Translations under genes and position numbers: made by a program
DNA from: an uncultured Nitrospira sp.
Lineage (GTDB): Bacteria > Nitrospirota > Nitrospiria > Nitrospirales > Nitrospiraceae
Assembly: GCA_902500995.1 (NCBI GenBank)
Contig: CABVSR010000019.1
Span: 20,762-84,761, forward strand
Length of the DNA: 64,000 bases
Direction: 5' to 3'
The notes under the pieces: model-generated
Database searches by the model: none
What the model was told of the DNA's origin: nothing
The model's input: only the letters and a program-made list of their open reading frames with translations
Shown here: positions 1 through 8,826 of the stretch, piece by piece
Numbering within the stretch: position 1 is the stretch's first letter
How the letters are laid out: each line of letters begins with the position of its first letter

Positions 1-1080
1 GGCGTGCAACGTCGTCGTTTTCCCGGACCCGGTCGGACCGGCGCACAGGACGATGCCATGCGGTTTGTGCGCCAGCTGTTCCACCCGGCGGCGAGTCTCG
101 GCATTGAATTCAAACTCCTCGAGTCGCCTAGGGCCGTTGGCGGTCAGCAGGCGGAGGACCACGTCTTCGTTGAATCCGGCCGTGGGAAGCGTCGCGACGC
201 GCAATTCAATCTCTTGGCCGGTACTCAATTTAAACCGGATTTTGCCGTCCTGAGGCTTCCGCCGCTCGGCGATATCCAGGCTGGCCATGATCTTCACGCG
301 AGAGACAATCGCCCGCCGATAGGCGGCCGGAATTTTCATGTAGGTGAAACAGGTACCGTCCACCCGAAAGCGCACGGCTGTTTCTTTCCGATCCGCATAG
401 GGCTCAATATGAATATCGGAGGCGCCTCGCCGATAGGCTTCCGCGATGATCTGATTGGCGAGACGGACGATGGCCGAATCGTTTTCGGTTATGGCGGCAA
501 TGGTCGCATTTTGCTGCTCTTCTAACTGCGCTTCGCTGACCAACTCGCCGAGAATATCCGTGATCGGATCGCCGACCTCGCGCCCGCACACATCACTCAA
601 TAGGCGTTCGATATCCGCCCGCAAACCAACGCGATAGGACACGGTCAGCCCCGGAAAGGCGCGCCGCACATCAAGGAGCTTGTCAGGGTTCTGGGGATCG
701 TCGATCAACACCTCCACCCCCTCCCCCTGCCGTCTCAGAGGAACCCAGTGATTCACTTTCAAATAATCGAGGCTGAGATTCTTCAACAAGTCAGGGTCGG
801 CGTGGGTCTGCTCCTCATAGGCGAGAAACCGGCACTGGTAGAATTCCGCCAGGACGGCACCGATCGCCGGTTTGGGAATTCGATACCGATCCATGAGCAG
901 CGTCGTCACATCAAGCCGCTTTCGCAGCGCATCTGAGAGGGCCAGGGCCAGCTCCTCCTGCCGGAGAAATCCCTGACGAACGAGTGGCTCATAGAGGCTG
1001 GACGACCGGAAGCGTGGTGGGCAGGTTGTCCCCGTTGTCGGTTTGCTTGATCCTAGCAGGGTCGAAGTTGAGCGCATCAT
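1..1080 (-). CDS. pilB: Type IV pilus assembly ATPase PilB/GspE, 3' end outside window
   Basis: Cytoplasmic ATPase that powers pilus (or pseudopilus) extension. 360 codons are open from the start at 1080 to the window edge. The N-terminal part resembles the MshEN/GspE N-domain, and residues about 348-357 give the Walker A motif GPTGSGKTTT, so the Walker B, His box and tetracysteine regions lie outside. An in-frame TGA four codons upstream of the ATG ATG pair fixes the start at 1080 or 1077; the ribosome site is weak. It follows the minor-pilin genes by 69 bases and is probably in their operon. A GspE of a type II secretion system is the alternative, but the PilV/PilW/PilX neighbours favour the pilus. 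Confidence 0.88.
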   Translation of the reverse strand, partial: MMRSTSTLLGSSKPTTGTTCPPRFRSSSLYEPLVRQGFLRQEELALALSDALRKRLDVTTLLMDRYRIPKPAIGAVLAEFYQCRFLAYEEQTHADPDLLKNLSLDYLKVNHWVPLRRQGEGVEVLIDDPQNPDKLLDVRRAFPGLTVSYRVGLRADIERLLSDVCGREVGDPITDILGELVSEAQLEEQQNATIAAITENDSAIVRLANQIIAEAYRRGASDIHIEPYADRKETAVRFRVDGTCFTYMKIPAAYRRAIVSRVKIMASLDIAERRKPQDGKIRFKLSTGQEIELRVATLPTAGFNEDVVLRLLTANGPRRLEEFEFNAETRRRVEQLAHKPHGIVLCAGPTGSGKTTTLHA

Positions 1081-1149
1081 GGTACCTATTCATTTTCAAA
1101 AGTATTTACACGCCGATGTGGTTGCTTGATGTCGAGGGCAGCTGCCGTT

Positions 1150-2634
1150 CTATATGGTGCTCTGCCAACTACCCGGCGCCACAAACACGACCGGCAGACC
1201 CTGCACCAATCCTTCGCGAAGATCGTGGTTGTACCAGACCTCCAACGATCCAGAGCCATTGCTCCCTTCCATGATCGCCCCCTGTGCCACCACCCCGCCG
1301 TAGACTTTGAGATGGCCGCCAAATCGCACATCACCCGCGGCGTACAAGACGCCTTGAAGGTGAATGCCGGACAGTTGCACCGGGATTCGTGTCCCGAGCG
1401 ACTGCTGTCCTTCGGGCGGCGGACTCAACGCCGGCACGGGCTTTCCCGTCTGTCCTGCCTTCCAAAGCACATGCGCGTTCACAATAAAAATGCCTTCGGC
1501 ATAGTCCTGATCGAGCACAATCGATCCGAGATTATCGGCGCGGGGCGGCATCCCATCGAGTGTATCCACAAACACGAGCCCACGATGATCTCCCGGTCCC
1601 TTCGAGGCAAACACCTCGGATGCCGGGCGTCCCAAACCAGGCTGAATCACACCGCCCGCATATAACAACCCGTCTCGGTCGATCGCGTACAACTGGCCAC
1701 ACTGCATGGCCATGCGCTTCAAGGTCGCATAGTCCCACTGATCCGCCTTGATGCCAGGGACGGGCTCCTGGCGCGGATGAATATTCAGTGGCACACCTGA
1801 CCAGGCCTCGACCGGAAGCTGCGCGAACAAGGCCTCTCCTCCGAGCCGGATCGCCAGCCATCGATCTTCGCGATGATTCATCTCGTCATAGGTCTGCCCG
1901 CTCACGGAAGCCAGGCTGCTTTTGACAGGGACTTCTTCTGGCCGCGGGAAATAGGCTCGACCACGCACCACCATGTCCCCCCAGTGCGCGAAGATGGAAC
2001 CGGATCGGGCTTGTACCGCCTCGTTTCCCAGGGTGCCGCTTTGCAGCGGCGCATGCAGAGCGGGAACGGCATAGGCTCCGAACTCCAGCCGCACGGTTTT
2101 TGCGCTACGCCCGGCAGGGCCGGCCCCCGCCGTCACCTCGACCGTGCAGAGCAAGCCCGGCCGCGTCGCCCCGTAGACTCGTAATTTGAGAATTTTGGCG
2201 AGCCCCTTGAGAGACTTGAACCAACCCGTTTGAGGGTCATTCAATAACCGGTCGTGTTGGGGATTTGCGGCATTAAACACCACGTCAGGGTTCGCGCTGG
2301 TCCCGACAAATTGCGCATGCCCCTGCGCGTCTACATACGAGGGATCTCCCTGAGCGTTGATCACTCGCTTGGCAAACCACGTCGTCACTTCCTGCGGGCG
2401 GAGGGCCGGGTCGTGAAACCACCCCATCACCACATCGACCGCTGCCTCCGCCGCATGATGCGCCACTCGCTCTTCCTGTATCGCGCCGGCACCCACGATT
2501 TCCTGCCCAGCCAACTGCATGGAGGTCATTCCTAAGAGAGTCAGGAGAAATACCACCATCAGTACCGCCAACAGAGCCATTCCCCGTTCATCCTTTTGCT
2601 TCGCCTTCACCGGCGATGTCCCGCCACACTTCAT
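1150..2634 (-). CDS. PilX-like minor pilin with long C-terminal domain
   Basis: The N-terminus carries a type III (prepilin) signal: a basic leader ending RG, then the hydrophobic stretch MALLAVLMVVFLLTLLGM. It lacks the usual Glu5, as GspK and PilX proteins do. At 494 residues it is far longer than ordinary PilX (about 170-200). The extra C-terminal part, from about residue 230, is rich in glycine and short beta-like repeats and ends without further membrane segments. It probably sits at the pilus tip or primes assembly with PilV, PilW and FimT. The ATG at 2634 has an AGGGGA site 7 bases upstream. No PilY1 gene follows; the next gene is pilB. Confidence 0.75.
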   Translation of the reverse strand: MKCGGTSPVKAKQKDERGMALLAVLMVVFLLTLLGMTSMQLAGQEIVGAGAIQEERVAHHAAEAAVDVVMGWFHDPALRPQEVTTWFAKRVINAQGDPSYVDAQGHAQFVGTSANPDVVFNAANPQHDRLLNDPQTGWFKSLKGLAKILKLRVYGATRPGLLCTVEVTAGAGPAGRSAKTVRLEFGAYAVPALHAPLQSGTLGNEAVQARSGSIFAHWGDMVVRGRAYFPRPEEVPVKSSLASVSGQTYDEMNHREDRWLAIRLGGEALFAQLPVEAWSGVPLNIHPRQEPVPGIKADQWDYATLKRMAMQCGQLYAIDRDGLLYAGGVIQPGLGRPASEVFASKGPGDHRGLVFVDTLDGMPPRADNLGSIVLDQDYAEGIFIVNAHVLWKAGQTGKPVPALSPPPEGQQSLGTRIPVQLSGIHLQGVLYAAGDVRFGGHLKVYGGVVAQGAIMEGSNGSGSLEVWYNHDLREGLVQGLPVVFVAPGSWQSTI

Positions 2635-2653
2635 AGTCTGTCCCCTTTACTGA

Positions 2654-3430
2654 TTACATTCGGATCGCAATCTCACGCGAGAGCATCGATCCTGCTTGTC
2701 CAACTTGTATCGTTGCACGGACCCGAACCACGTCCCGTGCATCGGTCGTCAGGCCGCCGCTTCGATTGAAATACTGCAGCCTGAAACCACGCACATCACT
2801 CAGCACCGTACTGGCCACGCCATCCACCTCACGCATCAATCGCTGCGTCCCATCATCCTGACGCTTCACGTAGTAACGCACCCTATTCAGCACAAAGACC
2901 ACGCTGTTCACCTGATACGGTTCACTCGTCGGTGCCATCAGCATCAACGTAGACTTACGCCCGTCGGCAGCCAGACGATTCCAGGCGCAATGCGCCGCGC
3001 TACAAAGGAGCACCTGCTTGCCTTTCGGCCAATCGGCGCCATCTTCTACCGGCAGGTCCTGCCGACCGGCCTCGGCACCCTGCGTCAGGACCGTTGACGC
3101 TCCGTTCAGATTGGCAAAAAATTCGACTTCGTCGTTCTCCATCTTTACAAACGCTGCGTCGCCGCCTAACAAACCGCCTCCTGCCAACCGCAGTTCGCTC
3201 CCCAGCACATCCAGCCCGAGTCGCATTTCTTGATTCGCTACCATGCTGCCATGTTGGGAACTGAGGCGAAGACCGTAGGCAGCGAAGGCTTGAATCGCCG
3301 CTGATATCGCGACACTGCTGATCGCCATGGCGATGAGGAGTTCGATAAGACTCACCCCTCTGGTATTCAAACCCCATCCGCTCGACATCGGTTTAACCTG
3401 TCGTGGCTCAGTAAATCTGTGCGGTGTCAT
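2654..3430 (-). CDS. PilW-like minor pilin
   Basis: Prepilin-like protein of 258 residues. The cleavage motif RGVSLIELLIAMA near residue 24 has the conserved Gly before cleavage and Glu5, followed by the single hydrophobic helix. The C-terminal part is a PilW-type beta domain with one cysteine pair (CSAAHC) around residues 140-145. I place the start at the ATG at 3430, which overlaps the pilV stop as ATGA; the open frame runs 63 bases further upstream without need. It lies between pilV and pilX, the usual order of minor pilins in a type IV pilus operon. Confidence 0.78.
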   Translation of the reverse strand: MTPHRFTEPRQVKPMSSGWGLNTRGVSLIELLIAMAISSVAISAAIQAFAAYGLRLSSQHGSMVANQEMRLGLDVLGSELRLAGGGLLGGDAAFVKMENDEVEFFANLNGASTVLTQGAEAGRQDLPVEDGADWPKGKQVLLCSAAHCAWNRLAADGRKSTLMLMAPTSEPYQVNSVVFVLNRVRYYVKRQDDGTQRLMREVDGVASTVLSDVRGFRLQYFNRSGGLTTDARDVVRVRATIQVGQAGSMLSREIAIRM

Positions 3431-3930
3431 GACAAGGCCAACGAGCCGACAGCACGGGGATTCGCCCGGATCGTGCGCAAGCGCACTTCGCATTCTTGAC
3501 CTCCGAGCGTCGTGAAACGGGCGCGCGCCTCGATGATCGCCAGGCTCGCGGACCCTGGTTGACCTCCGCGATTGAGTTCGACCGTCCAGACCAGCTTGAT
3601 ATGGGAACGCGTCTGACTCCCGGTGAAGATACCGTCTCCGGTCATTCCATCGTCCTGCAGACCGTCGTCGCGCATGAGAGACTCCAGGGTGCCGTTCTGG
3701 TCGAGATCATCCGCGAGCAGCTGATCCCACGGCAGGCTTCGTTTCGCTTCCAGGCACGATTCTGCCAGCGCCAAGGCCGTACTCGTCATGGCGCCGCGCT
3801 GAAGACCACGTTGCGCCCACTCGCACATTCCGATCGTCCCGATGATGCCGATCGACAGCACCACCAACGCCACCATACTCTCGACCAGCGTAAAACCAGC
3901 GGTTCCCGCCGGCCGTCCTTGCTGTTTCAT
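3427..3930 (-). CDS. pilV: PilV-like minor pilin
   Basis: 167-residue prepilin. The leader ends AG and is followed by FTLVESMVALVVLSIGI, which matches the PilV N-terminal signature, including Glu5. The mature part has a GLQRGAM...ALALAESCLEAKR region typical of the N-terminal helix of PilV proteins. It would be processed by the prepilin peptidase encoded upstream at 4675-5448 and co-assemble with FimT, PilW and PilX. Its stop overlaps the start of pilW, which indicates translational coupling. Confidence 0.78.
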   Translation of the reverse strand: MKQQGRPAGTAGFTLVESMVALVVLSIGIIGTIGMCEWAQRGLQRGAMTSTALALAESCLEAKRSLPWDQLLADDLDQNGTLESLMRDDGLQDDGMTGDGIFTGSQTRSHIKLVWTVELNRGGQPGSASLAIIEARARFTTLGGQECEVRLRTIRANPRAVGSLALS

Positions 3931-3949
3931 ATCTCCATCTCCAATCGGT

Positions 3950-4384
3950 TCATAACATCGACACCCGTCCTGTGATACTGACCGTCAGCTGGCGCGTCGC
4001 CCGCCTAGAATCAGTCAGGACCATGGTTGTGGCCGTCGCGGAACGGCCGCTCGCTTGAAAGAGGATTTCAGGCCTGGTGCTCATCGAGTCGACGACGGTG
4101 CCGGTACGCGCGAACTCATAGCGGCGCAGCACCGTCGTCTCGCAGTCCACACATTCAGTGCGCAATTCAGAGTGCTCCATATTCACGACGACGCGAATGC
4201 GTTCGTGCCGCGCCATGGCCAACTGCCGGGCCATGCGTAACTCCGAGGCAATCTCCGTCACCACGGCTCGCTGACGATGTTTTGTCACCAGAGCCGACCA
4301 TCCCGGCACGCTCATCCCCATCACGATCGCCACGATGGCAAGCACCATACATAGTTCCACTAGACTGGCTCCGCGTTCATTCAT
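3950..4384 (-). CDS. FimT/GspH-like minor pilin
   Basis: 144-residue pseudopilin. The N-terminus MNERGASLVELCMVLAIV has the Gly cleavage site and Glu5, followed by the hydrophobic helix. The body contains the GspH/FimT pattern of a helix with RQLAMARHERIRVVV followed by a beta domain with a CVDCE motif near residue 90. FimT in other bacteria binds DNA during uptake; nothing here proves that role. The ATG at 4384 has GGGAGG 8 bases upstream, so I prefer it to the longer frame starting at 4480. It is the first pilin gene of the cluster. Confidence 0.75.
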   Translation of the reverse strand: MNERGASLVELCMVLAIVAIVMGMSVPGWSALVTKHRQRAVVTEIASELRMARQLAMARHERIRVVVNMEHSELRTECVDCETTVLRRYEFARTGTVVDSMSTRPEILFQASGRSATATTMVLTDSRRATRQLTVSITGRVSML

Positions 4385-4588
4385 GTCTACCCTCCCGTCG
4401 ACCGCGTAGAGCATTTCCAAGTTCCGTGCCGTTGTCGAACATGCCATCGCCCATGACCAATGGCACCGATATGGGTCCACACCGGGGATAAAAATACCGA
4501 CATTGGGGGGTACGAAGCGGCCAGAGCCCGCCCTTGCGCCACGGGGTAACCGGCGCTATGAGGCCTGAACAATTGTGAACTGTTCCGA

Positions 4589-4621
4589 ATCAGATACAGT
4601 GCCACACCCGTTCAGATACAG
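4589..4621. promoter_or_regulatory. Direct repeats and possible sigma54-like promoter upstream of the minor-pilin genes
   Basis: The 290-base gap 4385-4674 holds no gene. Within it, TCAGATACAG occurs twice (4590-4599 and 4612-4621), 22 bases apart, that is two helical turns on the same DNA face. Reading the minus strand, TGGCAC at 4599-4604 followed by TGAT at 4589-4592 is a partial match to the -24/-12 pattern of sigma54 promoters; the conserved GC is replaced by GA. The leader would be about 200 bases long. This is a weak call. Confidence 0.25.
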
Positions 4622-4674
4622 ATCTCGGGAGTGTCACGCCTAGAAACTGGCTCTGGAAGCCGTCTGACAGGGAG

Positions 4675-5448
4675 TTACTGAGGAAGATCGATCAAAGACC
4701 AATACCAGTCGAGGAGCGGCTGGTGAAAGAGGAGAGACAAAAGGGATCCCACCGCGAGGAACGGACCGAAAGGAATATAGTGATCACGTCTGATAATACC
4801 GGCAGCCATGAGGCCCACGCCGATGCACGAGCCCAGAAACGATCCGATCATAATGGCCAGCAGCACCGGCTTCCATCCGAGAAACGCGCCGACCATGGCC
4901 ATCAGTTTGATGTCCCCGCCGCCCATACCTTCCTTCCCGAAGACATAGGGGCTGATCCAGGCCAAGAACCAGAGAATTCCTCCGCCCACGACCACGCCGA
5001 GAAGCGAGTCCGTCACGCCGATGGGCAGAATCACCGCGGCACAGACCACCCCCACGACAATCCCCGGCAACGTCACGGCATCCGGGATCATCGTATGGGA
5101 AAGGTCCGTCCCAGTAATCACGATCAGCGCCGAGAGTAACCCGGCATAGACCCAGGCTTCGGCGGTAAAGCCGAACATCCAGAACAGGAGCAGATATCCG
5201 AGCGCGTTGGCTGCCTCTACCAGCGGATATTGGATCGAGATCGGCACATGGCAGGAGCGGCACCGCCCCCGCAACATCAGGTAACTGAGAATGGGAATGT
5301 TATCGTACACGGCGACGCGTTGCCGGCAGGCGGGACAGTGCGAAGCGGGCCAGGCCACAGATTCTTCGCGCGGCAATCGATAGATACACACATTGAGAAA
5401 ACTGCCGATGACCGCACCGAACAACAGCAGCATCACATATGGAAACAT
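4675..5448 (-). CDS. pilD: Prepilin leader peptidase / N-methyltransferase PilD
   Basis: Inner-membrane aspartic protease that cleaves prepilin leaders and methylates the new N-terminus. The 257-residue length and multiple membrane segments fit the family. The N-terminal cytoplasmic loop has the two zinc-type pairs CPACR and CRSCH (about residues 38-66), usually needed for the methyltransferase part. The protease aspartates are in GTDLSHTMIPD (near residue 113) and GGGDIK (near 177). It is transcribed toward the minor-pilin genes, though separated from them by 290 bases. Confidence 0.93.
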   Translation of the reverse strand: MFPYVMLLLFGAVIGSFLNVCIYRLPREESVAWPASHCPACRQRVAVYDNIPILSYLMLRGRCRSCHVPISIQYPLVEAANALGYLLLFWMFGFTAEAWVYAGLLSALIVITGTDLSHTMIPDAVTLPGIVVGVVCAAVILPIGVTDSLLGVVVGGGILWFLAWISPYVFGKEGMGGGDIKLMAMVGAFLGWKPVLLAIMIGSFLGSCIGVGLMAAGIIRRDHYIPFGPFLAVGSLLSLLFHQPLLDWYWSLIDLPQ

Positions 5449-5564
5449 CCAGCCTCCCGCCGCACCTCACGCAGATCCACGCCATCCGCGCGCATCTAAG
5501 TATACGTATCCATTCCTAGGCTAATAAGAGCATGCTCTAACCCCTCTACGCCCGCCTCTTTTCA

Positions 5565-5594
5565 TTTACAAACACCAGGAGCACTGCGTATAAT
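5565..5594 (+). promoter_or_regulatory. sigma70-type promoter for the LuxR-type regulator
   Basis: TTTACA at 5565-5570 and a perfect TATAAT at 5589-5594 are separated by 18 bases. Transcription would begin near 5601, about 70 bases before the start codon at 5670. Confidence 0.6.
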
Positions 5595-5669
5595 CCGACA
5601 ACGATTTTGGCCCGAGAGATCGATGCCCTCGATCTGTGTATTGCCCTTATTCCACGTGGAGCGAGACGT

Positions 5670-5954
5670 ATGCCGACAGCTGCCAGGACTACCAAAGGTC
5701 GAACCAGAGCCTCAATGCCCGAGCCGATTCTTCCGCCTCGCAAGCGGCGTCCGGAAGCACTGACCACACGCGAACAGGAAATCCTGGAGCTGATTTGGAC
5801 CGGCTTTAAAAATAAGGAAATCGCCCAGCGACTCAAAATCAGCGTGAAGACCGTCGAGGCGCACCGGGCCAATATGATGAAGAAGATCCGGGTCTCCAAC
5901 ACCGCCCAGTTGCTCAAGGCCGCCATTCAAGGGAAAATGCTCAAGCTCCGGTAA
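5670..5954 (+). CDS. Small LuxR/GerE-type DNA-binding regulator
   Basis: 94-residue protein that is almost only a C-terminal GerE helix-turn-helix domain (about residues 30-88): LTTREQEILELIWTGFKNKE, then the recognition-helix signature SVKTVEAHRANMMKKI. It has no receiver or ligand-binding domain, so any signal input must come from a partner, or it acts constitutively. The ATG at 5670 has GGAG eight bases upstream; the open frame continues to 5607 without a ribosome site. It sits divergent from pilD and convergent with rlmB, so it may regulate the pilus genes, but that is inferred from position only. Confidence 0.8.
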   Translation: MPTAARTTKGRTRASMPEPILPPRKRRPEALTTREQEILELIWTGFKNKEIAQRLKISVKTVEAHRANMMKKIRVSNTAQLLKAAIQGKMLKLR

Positions 5955-5969
5955 TCCGCCACCTTCCCT

Positions 5970-6746
5970 TCAGGCTTTCCCCTCTCTTCGTTCCCGACGC
6001 TGACGCACAGCCTCATACAGAACGACGGCCGCCGAAGCAGAGACATTGAGCGAGCTGACCTTTCCCAACATGGGAATATGGGCCGCGTCGTCGCACGCGC
6101 CTCGGACGCCCGGACGCACGCCCTTGCCTTCTCCGCCGAAGACAAGGGCAACAGGCCCTCGGAAGTCCAGTTGCGTGTAGGCCTTCGGCGCGTCCGCATC
6201 CAGCGCATAGACCCACAGGCCGGACTGTTGCAGGCGCTCAATCCATCGTGACAGGTTGGGAACTCGGCCGACTGGGATATAGTCAACCGCGCCGGCTGAT
6301 GCCTTGGCCACTACACTCGTCAGTCCCACCGCGCGGCGTTCGGGAATAAACACTCCTTGCACTCCTGACGCTTCAGCCGTCCGGAGAATGGCTCCCAGAT
6401 TGTGAGGATCTTCGACGCCGTCGAGCAGTACCAAGAGAGCAGTCTGGCCGGGCGTCTGCGCCGAACTGACAATCGTATCCGGATCGGCATAGGACTTCGC
6501 AGCCACCATGCCGATCACGCCTTGGTGGTGACCGGCGGGAACAAGCCGATCGAAGGCCGCGCGTGGTTCAACATACACGGGCACGCGCTGTTCCCTGGCT
6601 AACCGGACGATTTCTCCGAACTGCCGATCAGTCGCCAACACGAGCAGCCGTTGAAGAGGGCGGGCGCCGGCACGAAGGGCTTCACGCACGGCATGCAGGC
6701 CGTAAATCACCTCCGGCGGATTATCGTTTCCAGCGGCTGGTGCCAT
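5970..6746 (-). CDS. rlmB: 23S rRNA (guanosine-2'-O)-methyltransferase RlmB, SpoU family
   Basis: Methylates the 2'-O of a guanosine in the 23S rRNA peptidyl-transferase loop (G2251 in E. coli) using SAM. The N-terminal substrate-binding domain begins VIYGLHAVREAL. The SPOUT knot motifs are visible: LDGVEDPHNLGAILRTAEA, then VFGGEGKGVRP and the final SLNVSASAAVVLYEA. I choose the ATG at 6746 (258 residues, normal for the family), which overlaps the end of cysS by 26 bases; the frame is open further upstream inside cysS. Confidence 0.9.
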   Translation of the reverse strand: MAPAAGNDNPPEVIYGLHAVREALRAGARPLQRLLVLATDRQFGEIVRLAREQRVPVYVEPRAAFDRLVPAGHHQGVIGMVAAKSYADPDTIVSSAQTPGQTALLVLLDGVEDPHNLGAILRTAEASGVQGVFIPERRAVGLTSVVAKASAGAVDYIPVGRVPNLSRWIERLQQSGLWVYALDADAPKAYTQLDFRGPVALVFGGEGKGVRPGVRGACDDAAHIPMLGKVSSLNVSASAAVVLYEAVRQRRERREGKA

Positions 6747-8181
6747 CGGGGCGGTCCTCGATTGTAATGCCCTCTGCGGCCAACTCCGCTCGGAGCTGGT
6801 CCGCCAGCGCATAATTCTTGGATTGTTTTGCCGCCAGTCGAGCAGCAATTTTTCCCGCGATCTCGTCGTCCGACAGGATGTTCGCTAAGGCACCTCGGAC
6901 GCCAGAACCTTCGTCTGCTTTCTGCCGTTTAAACTGCCACTGGTCGGGCTGTAATAACCCCAGCACCGATCCCAACGAGCGAAACTCGTCGCGCACGGCA
7001 CGCCGCCCCTGAGCAGACAGACCGGCTTCCAACGCTTTGTTTGCTTCGCAACGCAACTTCTGCAGCGTGGCGATCGCATTGGGCGTATTCAGATCATCGT
7101 CCATGGCCTCAACAAACGCCTGCCTTGTCCGGGTGTTCGCCTCGCGCATATGTTCATCCGCCGCACCATGAGCAGGAGCCGGCTCTTTGAGTCGTTCAAA
7201 GAGGTCATACAATCCATTCAAGGCGTTTTTGGCTTCCGCCAGGCTTTGGTCGGAAAAATCAAGCGGGCTTCGGTAGTGCGTAGAGAGCAGAAAATAGCGC
7301 AGCATCTCGCCGGTCACCGCATCGGGCCATTCGGACTTGTCGAAAATTTCGCGGATAGTAAAAAAATTCCCCAACGACTTGGACATCTTCTCTTGATTGA
7401 TCTGCACAAAGCCGTTATGCACCCAATAGCGCGCAAACTCCTTGCCGGTCGCGCCGCAGGATTGCGCAATTTCGTTTTCATGGTGCGGGAAAATAAGATC
7501 CATGCCCCCGCCGTGAATGTCGAAGGTTTCACCCAGATGCCGCATCGCCATGGCCGAACACTCGATATGCCACCCGGGGCGACCAGGGCCCCAGGGGCTG
7601 TCCCAAGATGGTTCACCAGGCTTGCTGCCTTTCCAGAGGGCAAAATCCATGGGGTGGCGTTTGCGCTCATCCACATCCACGCGCGCGCCCGCCTGCAAAT
7701 CATCACGCTTTCGTTTGGAAAGGCGGCCGTACATCGGATACCGGTCCACTTCGAAATAGACATCTCCCTCGACACGATAGGCCATCCCCTTAGCCACCAA
7801 GGTCTCGACCAGGGCGACGATGTCGGCCATGTGCTCTGTGGCCCGCGGCTCCAGGGTGGCCCGCCGAACCCCGAGGCGATCCATGTCGTCGTAATAGGCC
7901 TTGATGTACGTCGCCGTAATTTGGTCGCAGCTCACGCCCTGTTCAGTCGCCCGCTTGATGATCTTGTCATCGACATCGGTGAAGTTCTTGGCAAATTCCA
8001 CGGCAAACCCGGAATATTCCAGGTAGCGCCGGAGCACATCGAAGACCAAGGCGCTGCGGGCGTGCCCGATATGAGAATAATCGTAGACCGTCACCCCGCA
8101 CACATACATGCGGACCTTGCCCGGCACCATCGATTCGAACGGCTCCTTGCTTCCGGTCAACGTATTATAGACACGCAACAT
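6721..8181 (-). CDS. cysS: Cysteinyl-tRNA synthetase
   Basis: Class I aminoacyl-tRNA synthetase of 486 residues, a normal length. The HIGH-type motif appears as SHIGHARS near residue 36 and the KMSKS loop as EKMSKSLGNF near 268. The zinc ligands include CGVTV at the N-terminus and the HHENEIAQS region. The C-terminal helical domain follows with the DALR-like part. The ATG at 8181 has GGAG about 12 bases upstream. The gene lies between dedA (7 bases upstream) and rlmB (overlapping). Confidence 0.97.
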   Translation of the reverse strand: MLRVYNTLTGSKEPFESMVPGKVRMYVCGVTVYDYSHIGHARSALVFDVLRRYLEYSGFAVEFAKNFTDVDDKIIKRATEQGVSCDQITATYIKAYYDDMDRLGVRRATLEPRATEHMADIVALVETLVAKGMAYRVEGDVYFEVDRYPMYGRLSKRKRDDLQAGARVDVDERKRHPMDFALWKGSKPGEPSWDSPWGPGRPGWHIECSAMAMRHLGETFDIHGGGMDLIFPHHENEIAQSCGATGKEFARYWVHNGFVQINQEKMSKSLGNFFTIREIFDKSEWPDAVTGEMLRYFLLSTHYRSPLDFSDQSLAEAKNALNGLYDLFERLKEPAPAHGAADEHMREANTRTRQAFVEAMDDDLNTPNAIATLQKLRCEANKALEAGLSAQGRRAVRDEFRSLGSVLGLLQPDQWQFKRQKADEGSGVRGALANILSDDEIAGKIAARLAAKQSKNYALADQLRAELAAEGITIEDRPDGTSRWKR

Positions 8182-8187
8182 GATGTG

Positions 8188-8826
8188 TCATTGCTCCAGA
8201 GACGGCCGGCGCTTCGGCCAATGCGACCAGATGAAATAGCCGAGCCCCGTGGCGAGAAAGAAGCCGATCACCAGATCCGCGTGATGGAAATACTGGTGCA
8301 ATTCATTCCAATGTTCTCCCATCTTCAATCCCACGTAGGCCAGCGCATAACAGAAGGGCACCGCCCCGACAAACGAATAGAGCACAAACTTTTTGATGTC
8401 CATGCGTGCAATGCCCGCGGGCAGAGAGATGAACGTGCGGACGACAGGCAGCAATCGGCCGATTAGCACCGCCCACTCTCCATGTTTCGCAAACCAGCGG
8501 TCGGCAACGTCCATATCGTGCTGGGACACGAGAAAATACCGCCCGTACCGCTCGACAAACGGCCGCCCGCCCCACACTCCAACATAGTAGGCCACTAGGG
8601 AGCCCAGCACGTTTCCAATCGCGCCGGCCAGCGTCACACCCAGCATCGAAAACTGGCCTGTGAAAACCAAGTAGCCCGAAAACGGCATAATGATTTCACT
8701 TGGCAGGGGAATGCAGGCGCTTTCGATCGCCATCGTCAACACGATACCGGTGTAGCCCAACGTCGAAATAGTGGCAATGACGAATCGGCCGAGGACTTCG
8801 ATCACCCACTCGATCAGTGCGGTCAC
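8188..8826 (-). CDS. DedA family inner-membrane protein
   Basis: 212 residues with several hydrophobic segments. Family signatures seen are the ESACIPLPSEIIMPFSGYL region near residues 34-52 and the GRLLPVVRTFISLPAGIARM motif near 139-158. DedA proteins act in membrane homeostasis, and some are undecaprenyl-phosphate or phospholipid flippases; the substrate here is unknown. The start is a GTG that overlaps the surE stop as GTGA, so the two are probably translationally coupled. Confidence 0.9.
   Translation of the reverse strand: MTALIEWVIEVLGRFVIATISTLGYTGIVLTMAIESACIPLPSEIIMPFSGYLVFTGQFSMLGVTLAGAIGNVLGSLVAYYVGVWGGRPFVERYGRYFLVSQHDMDVADRWFAKHGEWAVLIGRLLPVVRTFISLPAGIARMDIKKFVLYSFVGAVPFCYALAYVGLKMGEHWNELHQYFHHADLVIGFFLATGLGYFIWSHWPKRRPSLEQ

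Noticed and set aside
7150..8466. Long plus-strand open frame of 438 codons
   Set aside because: It lies wholly opposite cysS and dedA, which carry clear family motifs. High-GC codon use creates such antisense frames.
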